Made by a program: the position numbers and the translations under genes. The notes below the pieces were generated by a model. It was not told the DNA's origin and ran no database searches. It saw only the letters and a list, made by a program, of their open reading frames with translations. DNA of 64,000 bases from Paracoccaceae bacterium (lineage in GTDB: Bacteria > Pseudomonadota > Alphaproteobacteria > Rhodobacterales > Rhodobacteraceae), in assembly GCA_021647745.1 (NCBI GenBank), contig JAKIUB010000004.1, positions 56,250 to 120,249 on the forward strand, given 5' to 3'. Of this stretch, positions 53,803 to 62,065 are shown piece after piece. Position 1 is the stretch's first letter. Every line of letters begins with the position of its first letter.

Positions 53803-54357
53803 ATGGCCGAGAGGAAGCTTGCCGAAATAGGCAGCGACAATACCCTGCTGCTGCTGGATGATGACGAACCCTTTGTGCGCCGTCTGGCCCGCGCAATGGA
53901 AAAGCGCGGTTTCGAGGTCATGACCGCCGGAGGGGTAAACGAGGCCAAGGCGATTGTCGCAACCACTCCACCGGCCTACGCGGTCTGTGATTTACGGCTT
54001 GAGGACGGCAACGGCCTTGATGTTGTCGAGCTGCTGCGGGAAAAGCGTCCGGAGGTAAAGGTAGTGGTACTGACCGGATACGGCGCAATCGCCACCGCTG
54101 TGGCCGCTGTTAAAATAGGGGCCAATGATTACCTCTCCAAACCGGCCGACGCCAATGATATAACCAACGCACTATTGGCCCTGCCCGATGACAAACCCCC
54201 ACCTCCTGAAAACCCGATGTCGGCCGACCGCGTGCGCTGGGAGCATATCCAGCGGGTGTTTGAACTGTGCGACCGCAACGTATCGGAAACCGCCCGTCGG
54301 CTGAACATGCACCGCCGCACATTGCAGCGGATATTGGCAAAACGCAGCCCGCGCTAA
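53803..54357 (+). CDS. regA: Redox response regulator RegA/PrrA/ActR
   Basis: The 184-residue protein has a receiver domain (LLLDDDEPF, phospho-acceptor Asp63 in CDLRLEDGNG, Lys in YLSKPAD). A proline-rich linker (DDKPPPPENP) leads to a Fis-type HTH with NVSETARRLNMHRRTLQRIL. Phosphorylated by RegB, it controls photosynthesis, respiration, carbon and nitrogen fixation genes in relatives. It is divergent from regB with about 160 bases between. senC and hvrA, which flank regA in Rhodobacter, are not here. Confidence 0.95.
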   Translation: MAERKLAEIGSDNTLLLLDDDEPFVRRLARAMEKRGFEVMTAGGVNEAKAIVATTPPAYAVCDLRLEDGNGLDVVELLREKRPEVKVVVLTGYGAIATAVAAVKIGANDYLSKPADANDITNALLALPDDKPPPPENPMSADRVRWEHIQRVFELCDRNVSETARRLNMHRRTLQRILAKRSPR

Positions 54358-54401
54358 GCTTTATTAATCAATCATTAAGGCTTTGGCGGCACTCTGCCCC
54401 C

Positions 54402-55121
54402 ATGCAGACACAAGCCAAATCCGCTCTCGTAAATCTGGAATCTCGAGGGGTGCTGATCCCCTTTGATCCCGATATCATCACCCCGCCTGTCGCGCAGGCC
54501 ATAAGAAACGGCACTTTTGAGGCCGAAGAAGCGGCACAAATACCGCATATTGTGCAAAAAAAAGATATCGTTCTCGATATCGGCGCGGGGATCGGCTTTA
54601 TTTCCACCCTGATCTCTCGCCATGCCACACGGGTGATCTCGGTCGAGGCCAACCCCGATCTGCTCCCCTATATGGGCGCACTGCATAAGCTCAACGGTGT
54701 TGATAACGCAGAAATAGTCAATGCCGTTTTGGGCAATGGCGAAAACGGCAGCGCTACCTTTTACCAACGGGATGATTTCTGGATGGGTTCTCTGTCAAAA
54801 GACCCAAACCCCTATAAATCCACCGTAAAAGTGCCGGTGCGCGGGCTGAATACACTGCTGAAGCAAGCGCAGGTCTCGCTGATTGTCTGTGATATAGAGG
54901 GCGCGGAATCATTCCTGTTTCAGGATGCCGAGCTATGCTGTGTTGATCGGATCTACCTCGAACTGCATGACCATATCACCGGCCTTAAAGGGATCGCCTC
55001 GGTGTTCGAGGCTATGGGCACGCGCGGTTTTAGCTATGATCCGAGATATTCCAGCGGGGCAATCGTGCTGTTTCGGCGGGTTGAAAAAAACGAAACCCTG
55101 CGCCCCTATGCCAGAAGCTGA
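54402..55121 (+). CDS. FkbM family SAM-dependent methyltransferase
   Basis: The 239-residue enzyme has the SAM loop VLDIGAGIGFISTLIS and the following acidic residue VISVEANPDL. FkbM-type segments are VPVRGLNTLL, VSLIVCDIEGAESFLF and DRIYLELHDH. Members O-methylate sugars or secondary metabolites, and the target is unknown here. The frame is open into regA, but the ATG at 54402 starts the protein after regA's stop. Confidence 0.8.
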   Translation: MQTQAKSALVNLESRGVLIPFDPDIITPPVAQAIRNGTFEAEEAAQIPHIVQKKDIVLDIGAGIGFISTLISRHATRVISVEANPDLLPYMGALHKLNGVDNAEIVNAVLGNGENGSATFYQRDDFWMGSLSKDPNPYKSTVKVPVRGLNTLLKQAQVSLIVCDIEGAESFLFQDAELCCVDRIYLELHDHITGLKGIASVFEAMGTRGFSYDPRYSSGAIVLFRRVEKNETLRPYARS

Positions 55122-55238
55122 GCGGCCTTTTCTCACAAACCAAAACCGGTTTTGTTACAAATAATTGACAAAGATCATATTTTAAACACTATTTTTTGGT
55201 ATCAAGGGCCATTAATTATTATTTCGAGAGGAAATACC

Positions 55239-55553
55239 ATGCGAATTCTCGTTTCAGTTTTGGTCATTTTTATCAGCACAGTTGCGGCACAAGCCCAAAA
55301 TCGCTGGGTTACAATTGAAAACAATACCGGCGTTACCATGCGCGAGTTTTATGCCTCCAACCGTGATCAGAGAAACTGGGGCAGGGACTGGTTTGGCTCC
55401 AACATGCTCTACCCCGGCCAAACCGTTGATTTCAATCTGGATGATGGTAGCGGCTACTGTATCTGGGATCTCAAAGCCGTGTTTGTTGATGATGACGAAG
55501 TCACACGCATGGGCATGAATGTCTGCGAAGTCGGAACCTGGCGGATTAATTAA
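55239..55553 (+). CDS. Small exported protein of unknown function
   Basis: The 104-residue product has a signal peptide (MRILVSVLVIFISTVAAQAQ) and a mature domain of about 84 residues. The mature part has WVTIENNTGVTMREFYASNR, GRDWFGSNMLYPGQTVDFNL and two cysteines (GYCIWDL, NVCEVG) that could form one disulfide. It resembles small periplasmic proteins common in Rhodobacterales whose role I do not know. GAGAGGAAA precedes the ATG. It is followed by a probable terminator. Confidence 0.7.
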   Translation: MRILVSVLVIFISTVAAQAQNRWVTIENNTGVTMREFYASNRDQRNWGRDWFGSNMLYPGQTVDFNLDDGSGYCIWDLKAVFVDDDEVTRMGMNVCEVGTWRIN

Positions 55554-55581
55554 CCTCAAAATCCCGGCTCTTGAGGCAGTG
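55554..55581 (+). terminator. Probable terminator of the small exported protein gene
   Basis: CCTCAA and TTGAGG pair across an 11-base loop just after the stop codon, followed by CAGTGTTTTTATAT. Confidence 0.5.
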
Positions 55582-55584
55582 TTT

Positions 55585-56811
55585 TTATATTGCTTGCCCC
55601 TTGAGCAAGCGCGGCAAATCACCCGACAGCCCGGCCGCTTCGCGAATAAAGCCGCGCCGCGCGGATGGCAAAGCATTTACCATCCCGAGACCAGCCACGC
55701 GCATTGCGCGCAGCACCGGGTTATCATTTGAAAACAATTTGTTAATAGCATCGGTCGAGACTGCCAGCGCCATCACATCCGCGCCGCGCCATTGGCTGTA
55801 GCGCGCCAAAACCAGCGCATCGCCGATATCCTCGCCACGCCGTGCCGCATCCAGCAATACTTCGGCCAGCGCTGCCACATCCCGCAGCCCGAGATTTAGC
55901 CCCTGCCCCGCGAGATAGTGAATTCCGTGCGCCGCATCGCCCACCAGTGCCAACCGCGCGCGGGCAAATTCATTGGCGATCGTCAAGTCCAGCGGGTAGG
56001 AAAAGCGCTTGCCGACCAGCTTGATCTTGCCAAGAAAATCACCAAACCGCGGGCGTAGTTCGGCCATGAAATCCTTGTCGGACATCGCATTAATTTCCGC
56101 GGCGCGCGTGCTCGTTTCGGTCCACACAATGGCCGACCGGTTATCGGGCAGTGGCAATATCGCCAGCGGCCCCGAAGGCATAAACTGCTGATAGGCCACA
56201 CCATTATGAGACTGCTCGTGGGAAACCGCACACACCAGCCCTGTCTGGTGGTAACCATGCCCCGTGCGGCTAATACTGGCGCGCAGGGCCACCCCCGAGC
56301 GGCGGCCGTCACAGCCCACCAACACACGGCCGCGCAGGGTGCGCCCATCATCCAGCACCACCTCGGCATGGCTGCTGTGTATTTCCTGCGCCAATACCCG
56401 CGCCGGTGCGATCTGGGTGATTAAGTTTGAGGCCTTGACCGCATCAAGCAAGGCGCGGCGCAGGGTGCGGTCTTCCAGCATATACCCCATTGGGCCTTCG
56501 GATATTTCATTATGGTCAAAATGCACAAAAAGAGATGCCGCGCCTTCGCCAGGCTTGCCATCCGAAACCTTGATATCCAGCATTGGCTGGGCATTAGTGG
56601 CCACCACAGGCCAGATACCCAGAACGTCCAGCATCCGCACCGAGGTCAGCGCAAGCGCATAGGCCCGCCCGTCAAACGCCGGCTTACGCCGCGTGGCCAG
56701 CGGCAGCGCATCAATAATAACCGAGCTTAACCCCCCCGAGGCCAGCGCCAGCGCCAGCGCCGGCCCGTTTAGCCCACCGCCGACAATAATGATATCCGCA
56801 TCCATTTTCAT
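55585..56811 (-). CDS. UbiH/UbiF-type FAD-dependent hydroxylase
   Basis: The 408-residue flavoprotein monooxygenase has the FAD loop DIIIVGGGLNGPALALALA, the RVLVGCDGRRSGV segment, and the C-terminal GDAAHGIHYLAGQGLNLGL. These match ubiquinone-ring hydroxylases that use NAD(P)H and O2 at the inner membrane. Which ring carbon is hydroxylated (UbiH, UbiF or UbiL-type) cannot be decided from sequence alone. A second Met two codons in is an alternative start. It converges with the small exported protein gene. Confidence 0.88.
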   Translation of the reverse strand: MKMDADIIIVGGGLNGPALALALASGGLSSVIIDALPLATRRKPAFDGRAYALALTSVRMLDVLGIWPVVATNAQPMLDIKVSDGKPGEGAASLFVHFDHNEISEGPMGYMLEDRTLRRALLDAVKASNLITQIAPARVLAQEIHSSHAEVVLDDGRTLRGRVLVGCDGRRSGVALRASISRTGHGYHQTGLVCAVSHEQSHNGVAYQQFMPSGPLAILPLPDNRSAIVWTETSTRAAEINAMSDKDFMAELRPRFGDFLGKIKLVGKRFSYPLDLTIANEFARARLALVGDAAHGIHYLAGQGLNLGLRDVAALAEVLLDAARRGEDIGDALVLARYSQWRGADVMALAVSTDAINKLFSNDNPVLRAMRVAGLGMVNALPSARRGFIREAAGLSGDLPRLLKGQAI

Positions 56812-56894
56812 GCCTCTATCTAGCGCCTAAATCCTTTGATTGTCCATTGCCGAAATTGGCGCTAGGCTGCCAAAAACAGCAAAAGGAAACCGTG

Positions 56895-58223
56895 ATGAAA
56901 ACCGGCTGGCAACAAATGAGCGCAACCGCGCTCGGGAAAGGAATCGGGACAGGCGAGATCGATCCTGTCACCCTGACAGAAGCCTTTCTGGACGCGATTA
57001 ACCAACACCAATACCGCGACCGGATTTATGCACGCAGCACCGGTGAGCGCGCGCTTTCCGAAGCGACGGCCGCGCGTGACCGCGCGCGGGCTGGCACCCG
57101 CCGTGGCCCGCTCGACGGGGTGCCGATAAGCTGGAAAGACCTGTTTGATACCGCCAATACCCTCACCGAGGCCGGCAGCGCCCTGCTCAAGGGCAGAATG
57201 CCAACGCAAGACGCTGTCGTGCTGCAAAACGCCACCCGCGCCGGGCTGGTCTGCCTCGGAAAAACCCATATGACAGAGCTGGCGTTTTCCGGCCTCGGGC
57301 TAAACCCTGTCACCGCCACACCGCCCAATATCAATGGCCCGGCATTGGCGCCCGGGGGATCTTCTTCAGGGGCCGCAACCTCGGTGGCTTTTGGGCTGGC
57401 CGCAGCGGGCATTGGCTCTGATACCGGCGGGTCGGTGCGCATTCCGGCAGCGTGGAACAACCTTGTCGGGCTGAAAACCACGGCCGGATTGCTCTCGCTG
57501 ACCGGTGTGGTGCCGCTTTGCAGCAAGTTTGATACGATCGGCCCGCTTTGCCGCTCGGTAGAAGATGCCGCGCATCTGCTGGCCGCTATGGGTGGCCCCA
57601 AAGCCCCTGATCTCGCAAAACCTTCGCTACATGGCACGCGACTGGCAGTGCTGGAAACCGTAGGGCTAGATAAATGCCGCCCCGAGCCATTGGCTGATTT
57701 TGAAGTGGCGTTGCAGCGCTTTGAAGCCAAAGGCGCGATCATCACCCGCTTGCCGATCCCTGCCATTTCCCGCGCGATGGAGATTGCTGGCTGCTTGTTT
57801 GTGGTTGAAGCCTACGCGCAGTGGGGCAAGACGATAGAGGCCAACCCCGACACAATGTATAGCCCCGTGCAGCGGCGCTTCGAGGCGGGGCGTAAATATT
57901 CGGGGGTCGAGTATGTCCGCCGCTGGAAGGAGATGAAGCAAATTCGCGCCGAATATACCGCACTGGTTGCGGGGTATGACGCGGTTTTGCTCCCCTCCAG
58001 CGCGATCTTGCCCCCTGATCGTGAGCGCCTACTAAATGATGACGAGTATTTTATCGCCGAAAATCTGGTAGCTCTCAACAATACCCGCATCGCCAACCTG
58101 ATGGGGCTTTGCGCGCTGACCTTGCCAACCGACACCCCGGGTTGTGGTATCATGGCAATGGGTGCGCCACTGGGCGAAGCACGGCTTTTGCGGCTTGGAG
58201 TGGCAATGGAGGCCGCGCTTTGA
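56895..58223 (+). CDS. Amidase signature family hydrolase
   Basis: The 442-residue enzyme contains the Ser-cisSer-Lys triad of the amidase signature family: Lys81 in PISWKDLFD, the cis-Ser in APGGSSSGAATS and the nucleophile Ser180 in GSDTGGSVRIPAAWNN. It is not GatA-like in context, because no gatC or gatB is adjacent. It probably hydrolyses a small amide. AAAGGA precedes ATG 56895. The earlier frame start 56847 was not used. The gene ends about 30 bases before the cobalamin leader. Confidence 0.88.
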   Translation: MKTGWQQMSATALGKGIGTGEIDPVTLTEAFLDAINQHQYRDRIYARSTGERALSEATAARDRARAGTRRGPLDGVPISWKDLFDTANTLTEAGSALLKGRMPTQDAVVLQNATRAGLVCLGKTHMTELAFSGLGLNPVTATPPNINGPALAPGGSSSGAATSVAFGLAAAGIGSDTGGSVRIPAAWNNLVGLKTTAGLLSLTGVVPLCSKFDTIGPLCRSVEDAAHLLAAMGGPKAPDLAKPSLHGTRLAVLETVGLDKCRPEPLADFEVALQRFEAKGAIITRLPIPAISRAMEIAGCLFVVEAYAQWGKTIEANPDTMYSPVQRRFEAGRKYSGVEYVRRWKEMKQIRAEYTALVAGYDAVLLPSSAILPPDRERLLNDDEYFIAENLVALNNTRIANLMGLCALTLPTDTPGCGIMAMGAPLGEARLLRLGVAMEAAL

Positions 58224-58249
58224 GGCTTGCGGCACTTATACTCTAACCC

Positions 58250-58380
58250 TATAACCGGCGCACAGACGGTGCCCCGCTTCGGGGCTGGAAGCGCGTCCGG
58301 TAAAGGCCGACCCAAACCGGGGGCTGTAGCCGGAACTGTCAATGACAAGGCGTTTCCTTCGCAAACATGAAGGAACAAAC
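58250..58380 (+). ncRNA. Cobalamin riboswitch (atypical)
   Basis: The leader contains a GCCCC/GGGGC hairpin (58271-58285), then GGAAGCG, a CCGGT/ACCGG stem (58297-58320), and GCTGTAGCCGGAACTGT (58323-58339). The last element corresponds to the B12-binding core normally read GCTG...CCCGCAACTGT. Conserved GCCACTG was not found, so this may be the shorter AdoCbl-variant class or a divergent member. Its place directly before cobalamin biosynthesis genes supports the call. A TTCCTTC/GAAGGAA stem (58354-58375) could hide the ribosome site of the leader ORF when ligand is bound. Confidence 0.75.
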
Positions 58381-58428
58381 ATGCAAACCCTCTCTTATTT
58401 CTCCTGCCCGACAAGGGCCGTATCATGA
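58381..58428 (+). CDS. 15-codon leader ORF coupled to cbiX
   Basis: GAAGGA followed by ATG opens MQTLSYFSCPTRAVS, whose TGA overlaps the cbiX ATG (ATGA). The ribosome site lies in the 3' arm of the TTCCTTC/GAAGGAA stem of the riboswitch region. Translation of this ORF could therefore be the switched step, delivering ribosomes to cbiX. cbiX has only a weak site of its own (AAGGG). Confidence 0.5.
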   Translation: MQTLSYFSCPTRAVS

Positions 58429-59498
58429 GCAAAATCGGTGTTATGGTCTGCGGCCACGGCTCGCGCAGCCAAAAGGCTGTAGATGAATTTGCGCAGGTGG
58501 CCGAGGGCCTGAAGGCGCATTTCCCCGATTGGCCGGTGGATTACGGCTATCTTGAATTTGCCAATCCGGTGATGCGCGACGGGCTGGATAGCCTGCGAAA
58601 TCAGGGTTGTGACCACATTTTGGCCGTGCCCGGTATGCTTTTTGCCGCCATGCACGCCAAAAACGATATCCCCACGGTGCTAAATACCTATGCTGCCAAG
58701 CACGGCGTGCGGGTGGATTATGGTCGCGAGCTGGGGGTGGACCCCAAGATGCTCGATGCGGCGGCAGACCGGATAAACGAGGCAGTCGAGGCAGCCAATG
58801 CCGCGCACGGCGAGGTGGCGCTGCACGAAGCCTGCCTTGTGGTTATCGGGCGCGGTGCCTCTGACCCCGATGCCAATGCCAATGTCTCCAAGGTAGCGCG
58901 GCTGTTGCAGGAGGGGTTGGGTTTTGGCTGGTGCGAGGTCGGCTATTCGGGTGTTACCTTCCCGCTGGTCGAGCCGTGCCTCGATCATGTGGCCAAGCTT
59001 GGTTATAAACGGGTAGTCGTGTTTCCATACTTCCTGTTTGCCGGTGTGCTGATTGACCGGATTTACGGGTTTACCGATGAAGCGGCGGTGAAATATCCCG
59101 AGATTGAGTTCATCAAGGCAGGCTATCTGAATGACCACCCGAAGGTGATCGAAACCTTCGCCGAGCGGGTGCGCGAGATTCTGGACGGTGAAAACAACAT
59201 GAATTGCGGCATGTGTAAATATCGCGAAACAGTGCTGGGCTTTGAGGCCGAACAAGGCGCAGTGCAGGAAAGTCACCATCATCATGTGGAGGGCCAAGGG
59301 GCGAATGCGCCGGGGGCCACGGTAGAAACCTGCGATTTGTGTGAGGACTTTTGCACAGGCGCCTGCCGGCTGGATATGAACCACCATCATTCGCATGATC
59401 ACAGCCATGGGCATGATCACCACGACCACTCGCACCCTGAATATCCGCAAGCCAATCATCCGCATGGGCCGGAATCTGTGCGCAAGCGCTTGAAATAG
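58425..59498 (+). CDS. cbiX: Sirohydrochlorin cobaltochelatase, CbiX-long type
   Basis: The 357-residue protein has two CbiX repeats. The first starts VMVCGHGSRSQKAVDEF with catalytic His. The second is VVIGRGASDPDANANVSKV, where the His equivalent is replaced. YKRVVVFPYFLFAGVLIDRI is typical. The C-terminal extension has NCGMCKYRE, CDLCEDFCTGAC and a His-rich run (HHHSHDHSHGHDHHDHSH), as in CbiX-L proteins with an Fe-S centre and metal-storing histidines. It inserts cobalt into sirohydrochlorin. Start overlaps the leader ORF. Confidence 0.9.
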   Translation: MSKIGVMVCGHGSRSQKAVDEFAQVAEGLKAHFPDWPVDYGYLEFANPVMRDGLDSLRNQGCDHILAVPGMLFAAMHAKNDIPTVLNTYAAKHGVRVDYGRELGVDPKMLDAAADRINEAVEAANAAHGEVALHEACLVVIGRGASDPDANANVSKVARLLQEGLGFGWCEVGYSGVTFPLVEPCLDHVAKLGYKRVVVFPYFLFAGVLIDRIYGFTDEAAVKYPEIEFIKAGYLNDHPKVIETFAERVREILDGENNMNCGMCKYRETVLGFEAEQGAVQESHHHHVEGQGANAPGATVETCDLCEDFCTGACRLDMNHHHSHDHSHGHDHHDHSHPEYPQANHPHGPESVRKRLK

Positions 59499-60133
59499 TG
59501 GAGTATATCAAAGACCCGATGGCGATCTATGCCCAGTCATTTTCCACGGTGCGGGCCGAGGCGGATTTGGCAGACCTGCCAGAGGACTTGCACCCGACCG
59601 CCATTCGGCTGATCCACGCTTGCGGCATGGTGGACCTGCCTGCAGATTTACGTTTCTCGGAGAATGTTTACCGCGCGGCGCATCGGGCGATCTCGATGGG
59701 CGCGCCGATATTGTGTGATGTCGAGATGGTGAAATCGGGCATCATCACGCGCTATCTCAAGGGGAACCGCGTGCTGGTGACGCTGAATGACCCAAGCGTG
59801 CCAGCGCTGGCCAAACGGCTGGGCACTACGCGGTCGGCGGCGGCGGTGGAGCTGTGGGAAAAGCATATCGAGGGCGCGGTGGTGGCCATAGGCAATGCCC
59901 CCACGGCGCTGTTTCATCTGCTGGAAAAGCTTGAGGCGGGCTGGCCAAAACCGGCGGCTATCCTTGGCTTTCCGGTCGGGTTTGTGGGTGCGGCGGAAAG
60001 CAAGGCCGCGCTTGTGGATAAGGCTATGAATGTGCCATATCTGGCGCTGATCGGGCGCAGGGGTGGCTCGGCGATGGCATCGGCGGCGGTGAATGCGCTG
60101 GCGGCGGGACTGCCCGAGGAGAACGGGATTTGA
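59498..60133 (+). CDS. cobH: Precorrin-8X methylmutase
   Basis: The 211-residue enzyme moves the C11 methyl to C12, making hydrogenobyrinate or its cobalt form. IRLIHACGMVDLP contains the active-site His, and AISMGAPILCDVEMVKSGI and IGNAPTALFHLLEKLEAG are strong family segments. GFPVGFVGAAESKAAL is the other signature. It starts with GTG on the last base of the cbiX stop codon (TAGTG). Confidence 0.95.
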   Translation: MEYIKDPMAIYAQSFSTVRAEADLADLPEDLHPTAIRLIHACGMVDLPADLRFSENVYRAAHRAISMGAPILCDVEMVKSGIITRYLKGNRVLVTLNDPSVPALAKRLGTTRSAAAVELWEKHIEGAVVAIGNAPTALFHLLEKLEAGWPKPAAILGFPVGFVGAAESKAALVDKAMNVPYLALIGRRGGSAMASAAVNALAAGLPEENGI

Positions 60134-60167
60134 GTATTTATAAAAGAATGAAATCAGGGGGATGAGT

Positions 60168-61364
60168 ATGCCTTGGTTGCATATTATTGGCATTGGTGAA
60201 GACGGGATGGACGGGCTGACGCCCGCAACGAAGGCTGTGATCGAGGCTGCCGAGGTGATTGTCGGCGGGGCGCGGCACCATGTGTTGGCGGCCAATTCGA
60301 AGGCGGAAACCCTGAGCTGGCCATCGCCGTTTGATGCGCTTATCGATGAGCTGAAGGCCCGCAGGGGCAAGCGGGTGGTGGTGCTGGCGTCGGGAGATCC
60401 TTTGTGGTTTTCGGTCGGGGCGCGGCTCGGGCGGCATTTTGCGGCGGAGGAGATTACGTTTCATCCGCAGGTTTCGGCTTTTCAGCTGGCGGCGGCGCGG
60501 ATGGGCTGGAGCATGGCGGACCTTGAAACCCTCACGGTGCATGGTCGCCCTGTGGCGCAGATGATCGCCTTTATTCAGCCAGATGTACGGCTGTTGATAT
60601 TAACCACGGGGGCCGAGACTCCCGCCCAGATTGCAAAATTCCTGACTGAGCGTGGCTTTGGCCAATCGCGCATGATAGTGCTGGCGGCGATGGGCGGTGC
60701 AGACGAGGCCCGCTTTGAGGGGCTGGCGGAAAGCTGGGCGCATGAGGTGCCGGCGTTTAATACCCTCGCAGTTGAGTGTGTTGCGGCCCCCGATGCGGCT
60801 TTGCTGCCGCGCGTGCCGGGCTTGCCCGACGAGGTGTTCTCCCATGACGGCACCATGACCAAGCGCGAGGTGCGGGCGGCGACGCTGGCCAAGCTCATTC
60901 CGATGCGCGGCGGGCTGCTTTGGGATGTGGGCTGCGGCTGTGGCTCGGTCGCGGTGGAGTGGCTGCGGGCGGCGCGATATACACGCGCGATCGGCATCGA
61001 GCCAAGGGCGGATCGGCGCACTATGGCGGCGGAGAACGCACTGGCCCTGGGCGTGCCTTCACTGGAGCTGGTTGACGGCATAGTGCCCGAGGCGCTTGCA
61101 GGGCTGGACGCGCCGGATGCGATCTTCATTGGCGGCGGGCTGAGCGTGGAGACGTTTGAGGCTTGCTGGCAGGCCTTGCGCCCGCTGGGGCGGCTGGTGG
61201 CAAATGCGGTGACGCTGGAAAGTCAGGCGATGCTGGGGGCGCTGCATAAGACCCATGGCGGGGATCTGGTGCAAATTGCTGTCAGCCGCGCCGAGGGATT
61301 GGGCGAGCTGACGGGGTGGAAGCCAATGCGCCCCGTGGTGCAATGGAGCCTGATCAAGCGATGA
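60168..61364 (+). CDS. cobL: Precorrin-6Y C5,15-methyltransferase (decarboxylating) CobL
   Basis: The 398-residue protein fuses a CbiE-like tetrapyrrole methylase (LHIIGIGEDGMDGLTPATK; VVVLASGDPLWFSVGARLG) with a CbiT-like SAM domain (LLWDVGCGCGSVAVEWL, IEPRADRRTMAAENA). It methylates C5 and C15 and removes the acetate carboxyl on ring C. GGGGG six bases before ATG 60168 favours that start over ATG 60162, which directly abuts the ribosome site. The fused form is typical of aerobic-route alphaproteobacteria. Confidence 0.95.
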   Translation: MPWLHIIGIGEDGMDGLTPATKAVIEAAEVIVGGARHHVLAANSKAETLSWPSPFDALIDELKARRGKRVVVLASGDPLWFSVGARLGRHFAAEEITFHPQVSAFQLAAARMGWSMADLETLTVHGRPVAQMIAFIQPDVRLLILTTGAETPAQIAKFLTERGFGQSRMIVLAAMGGADEARFEGLAESWAHEVPAFNTLAVECVAAPDAALLPRVPGLPDEVFSHDGTMTKREVRAATLAKLIPMRGGLLWDVGCGCGSVAVEWLRAARYTRAIGIEPRADRRTMAAENALALGVPSLELVDGIVPEALAGLDAPDAIFIGGGLSVETFEACWQALRPLGRLVANAVTLESQAMLGALHKTHGGDLVQIAVSRAEGLGELTGWKPMRPVVQWSLIKR

Positions 61365-62065
61365 GTGGCAAGCTGATAGGGGTGGGCCTTGGCCCCGGTG
61401 ATCCGGAGTTGATGACGCTGAAGGCGCACCGGCTGATAGCGAGCGCGGCGGTGATTGCCTATCCGGCCTTGGAAAACGGCGAGAGCTTTGCGCGCTCCAT
61501 TGCCGCTGGCAGCATTCCGCCAGAGGCGCGCGAACTGGTGATCCGCATTCCCATGACGGTGGAGCGCGCACCGGCGCAGGCGGCCTATGATCAGGGCGCG
61601 GCGGATATCGCCGCCGAGCTTGATGCGGGCCGCGATGTGGTGGTTTTGTGCGAGGGTGATCCGTTTTTCTATGGCTCTTTTATGTATCTGTTTGCCCGCT
61701 TGGCCAAGGATTACGATACCGAAGTGGTGCCGGGGGTGACGTCTGTTACTGCCTGCGCCGCGGTTGCGAACCGCCCCCTTGCCGCGCGCAACGAGGTGCT
61801 GACCATCATTCCCGGCCCGCTGGAAAGCCCCGAAATGCGGGCCAGGATCGAGGCCGCAGGCGCGGTGGCGATCATGAAGGTGGGCCGCCATCTTGGCCGT
61901 ATCCGCGCCTTGCTCACCGATATGGGCCTTGCCGCAAGCGCAACCTATGTGGCGCGCGCAAGCCTGCCCTCGCAACAGGTGCTGCCGCTGGAGCGCGCGC
62001 CTGACCCCGCGCCCTATTTTTCGATGATACTCATTACCAAAAGCGAGGACCCATGGCTGAGCTAA
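61361..62065 (+). CDS. cobI: Precorrin-2 C20-methyltransferase
   Basis: The 234-residue methylase opens KLIGVGLGPGDPELMTLKA and contains VVVLCEGDPFFYGSFMYLF, VVPGVTSVTACAAVANRPLA and MKVGRHLGRI, all CobI/CbiL hallmarks. It adds the C20 methyl early in corrin ring making. Its ATG overlaps the cobL TGA, and its end overlaps the cbiG-cobJ start by 13 bases. Confidence 0.95.
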   Translation: MSGKLIGVGLGPGDPELMTLKAHRLIASAAVIAYPALENGESFARSIAAGSIPPEARELVIRIPMTVERAPAQAAYDQGAADIAAELDAGRDVVVLCEGDPFFYGSFMYLFARLAKDYDTEVVPGVTSVTACAAVANRPLAARNEVLTIIPGPLESPEMRARIEAAGAVAIMKVGRHLGRIRALLTDMGLAASATYVARASLPSQQVLPLERAPDPAPYFSMILITKSEDPWLS

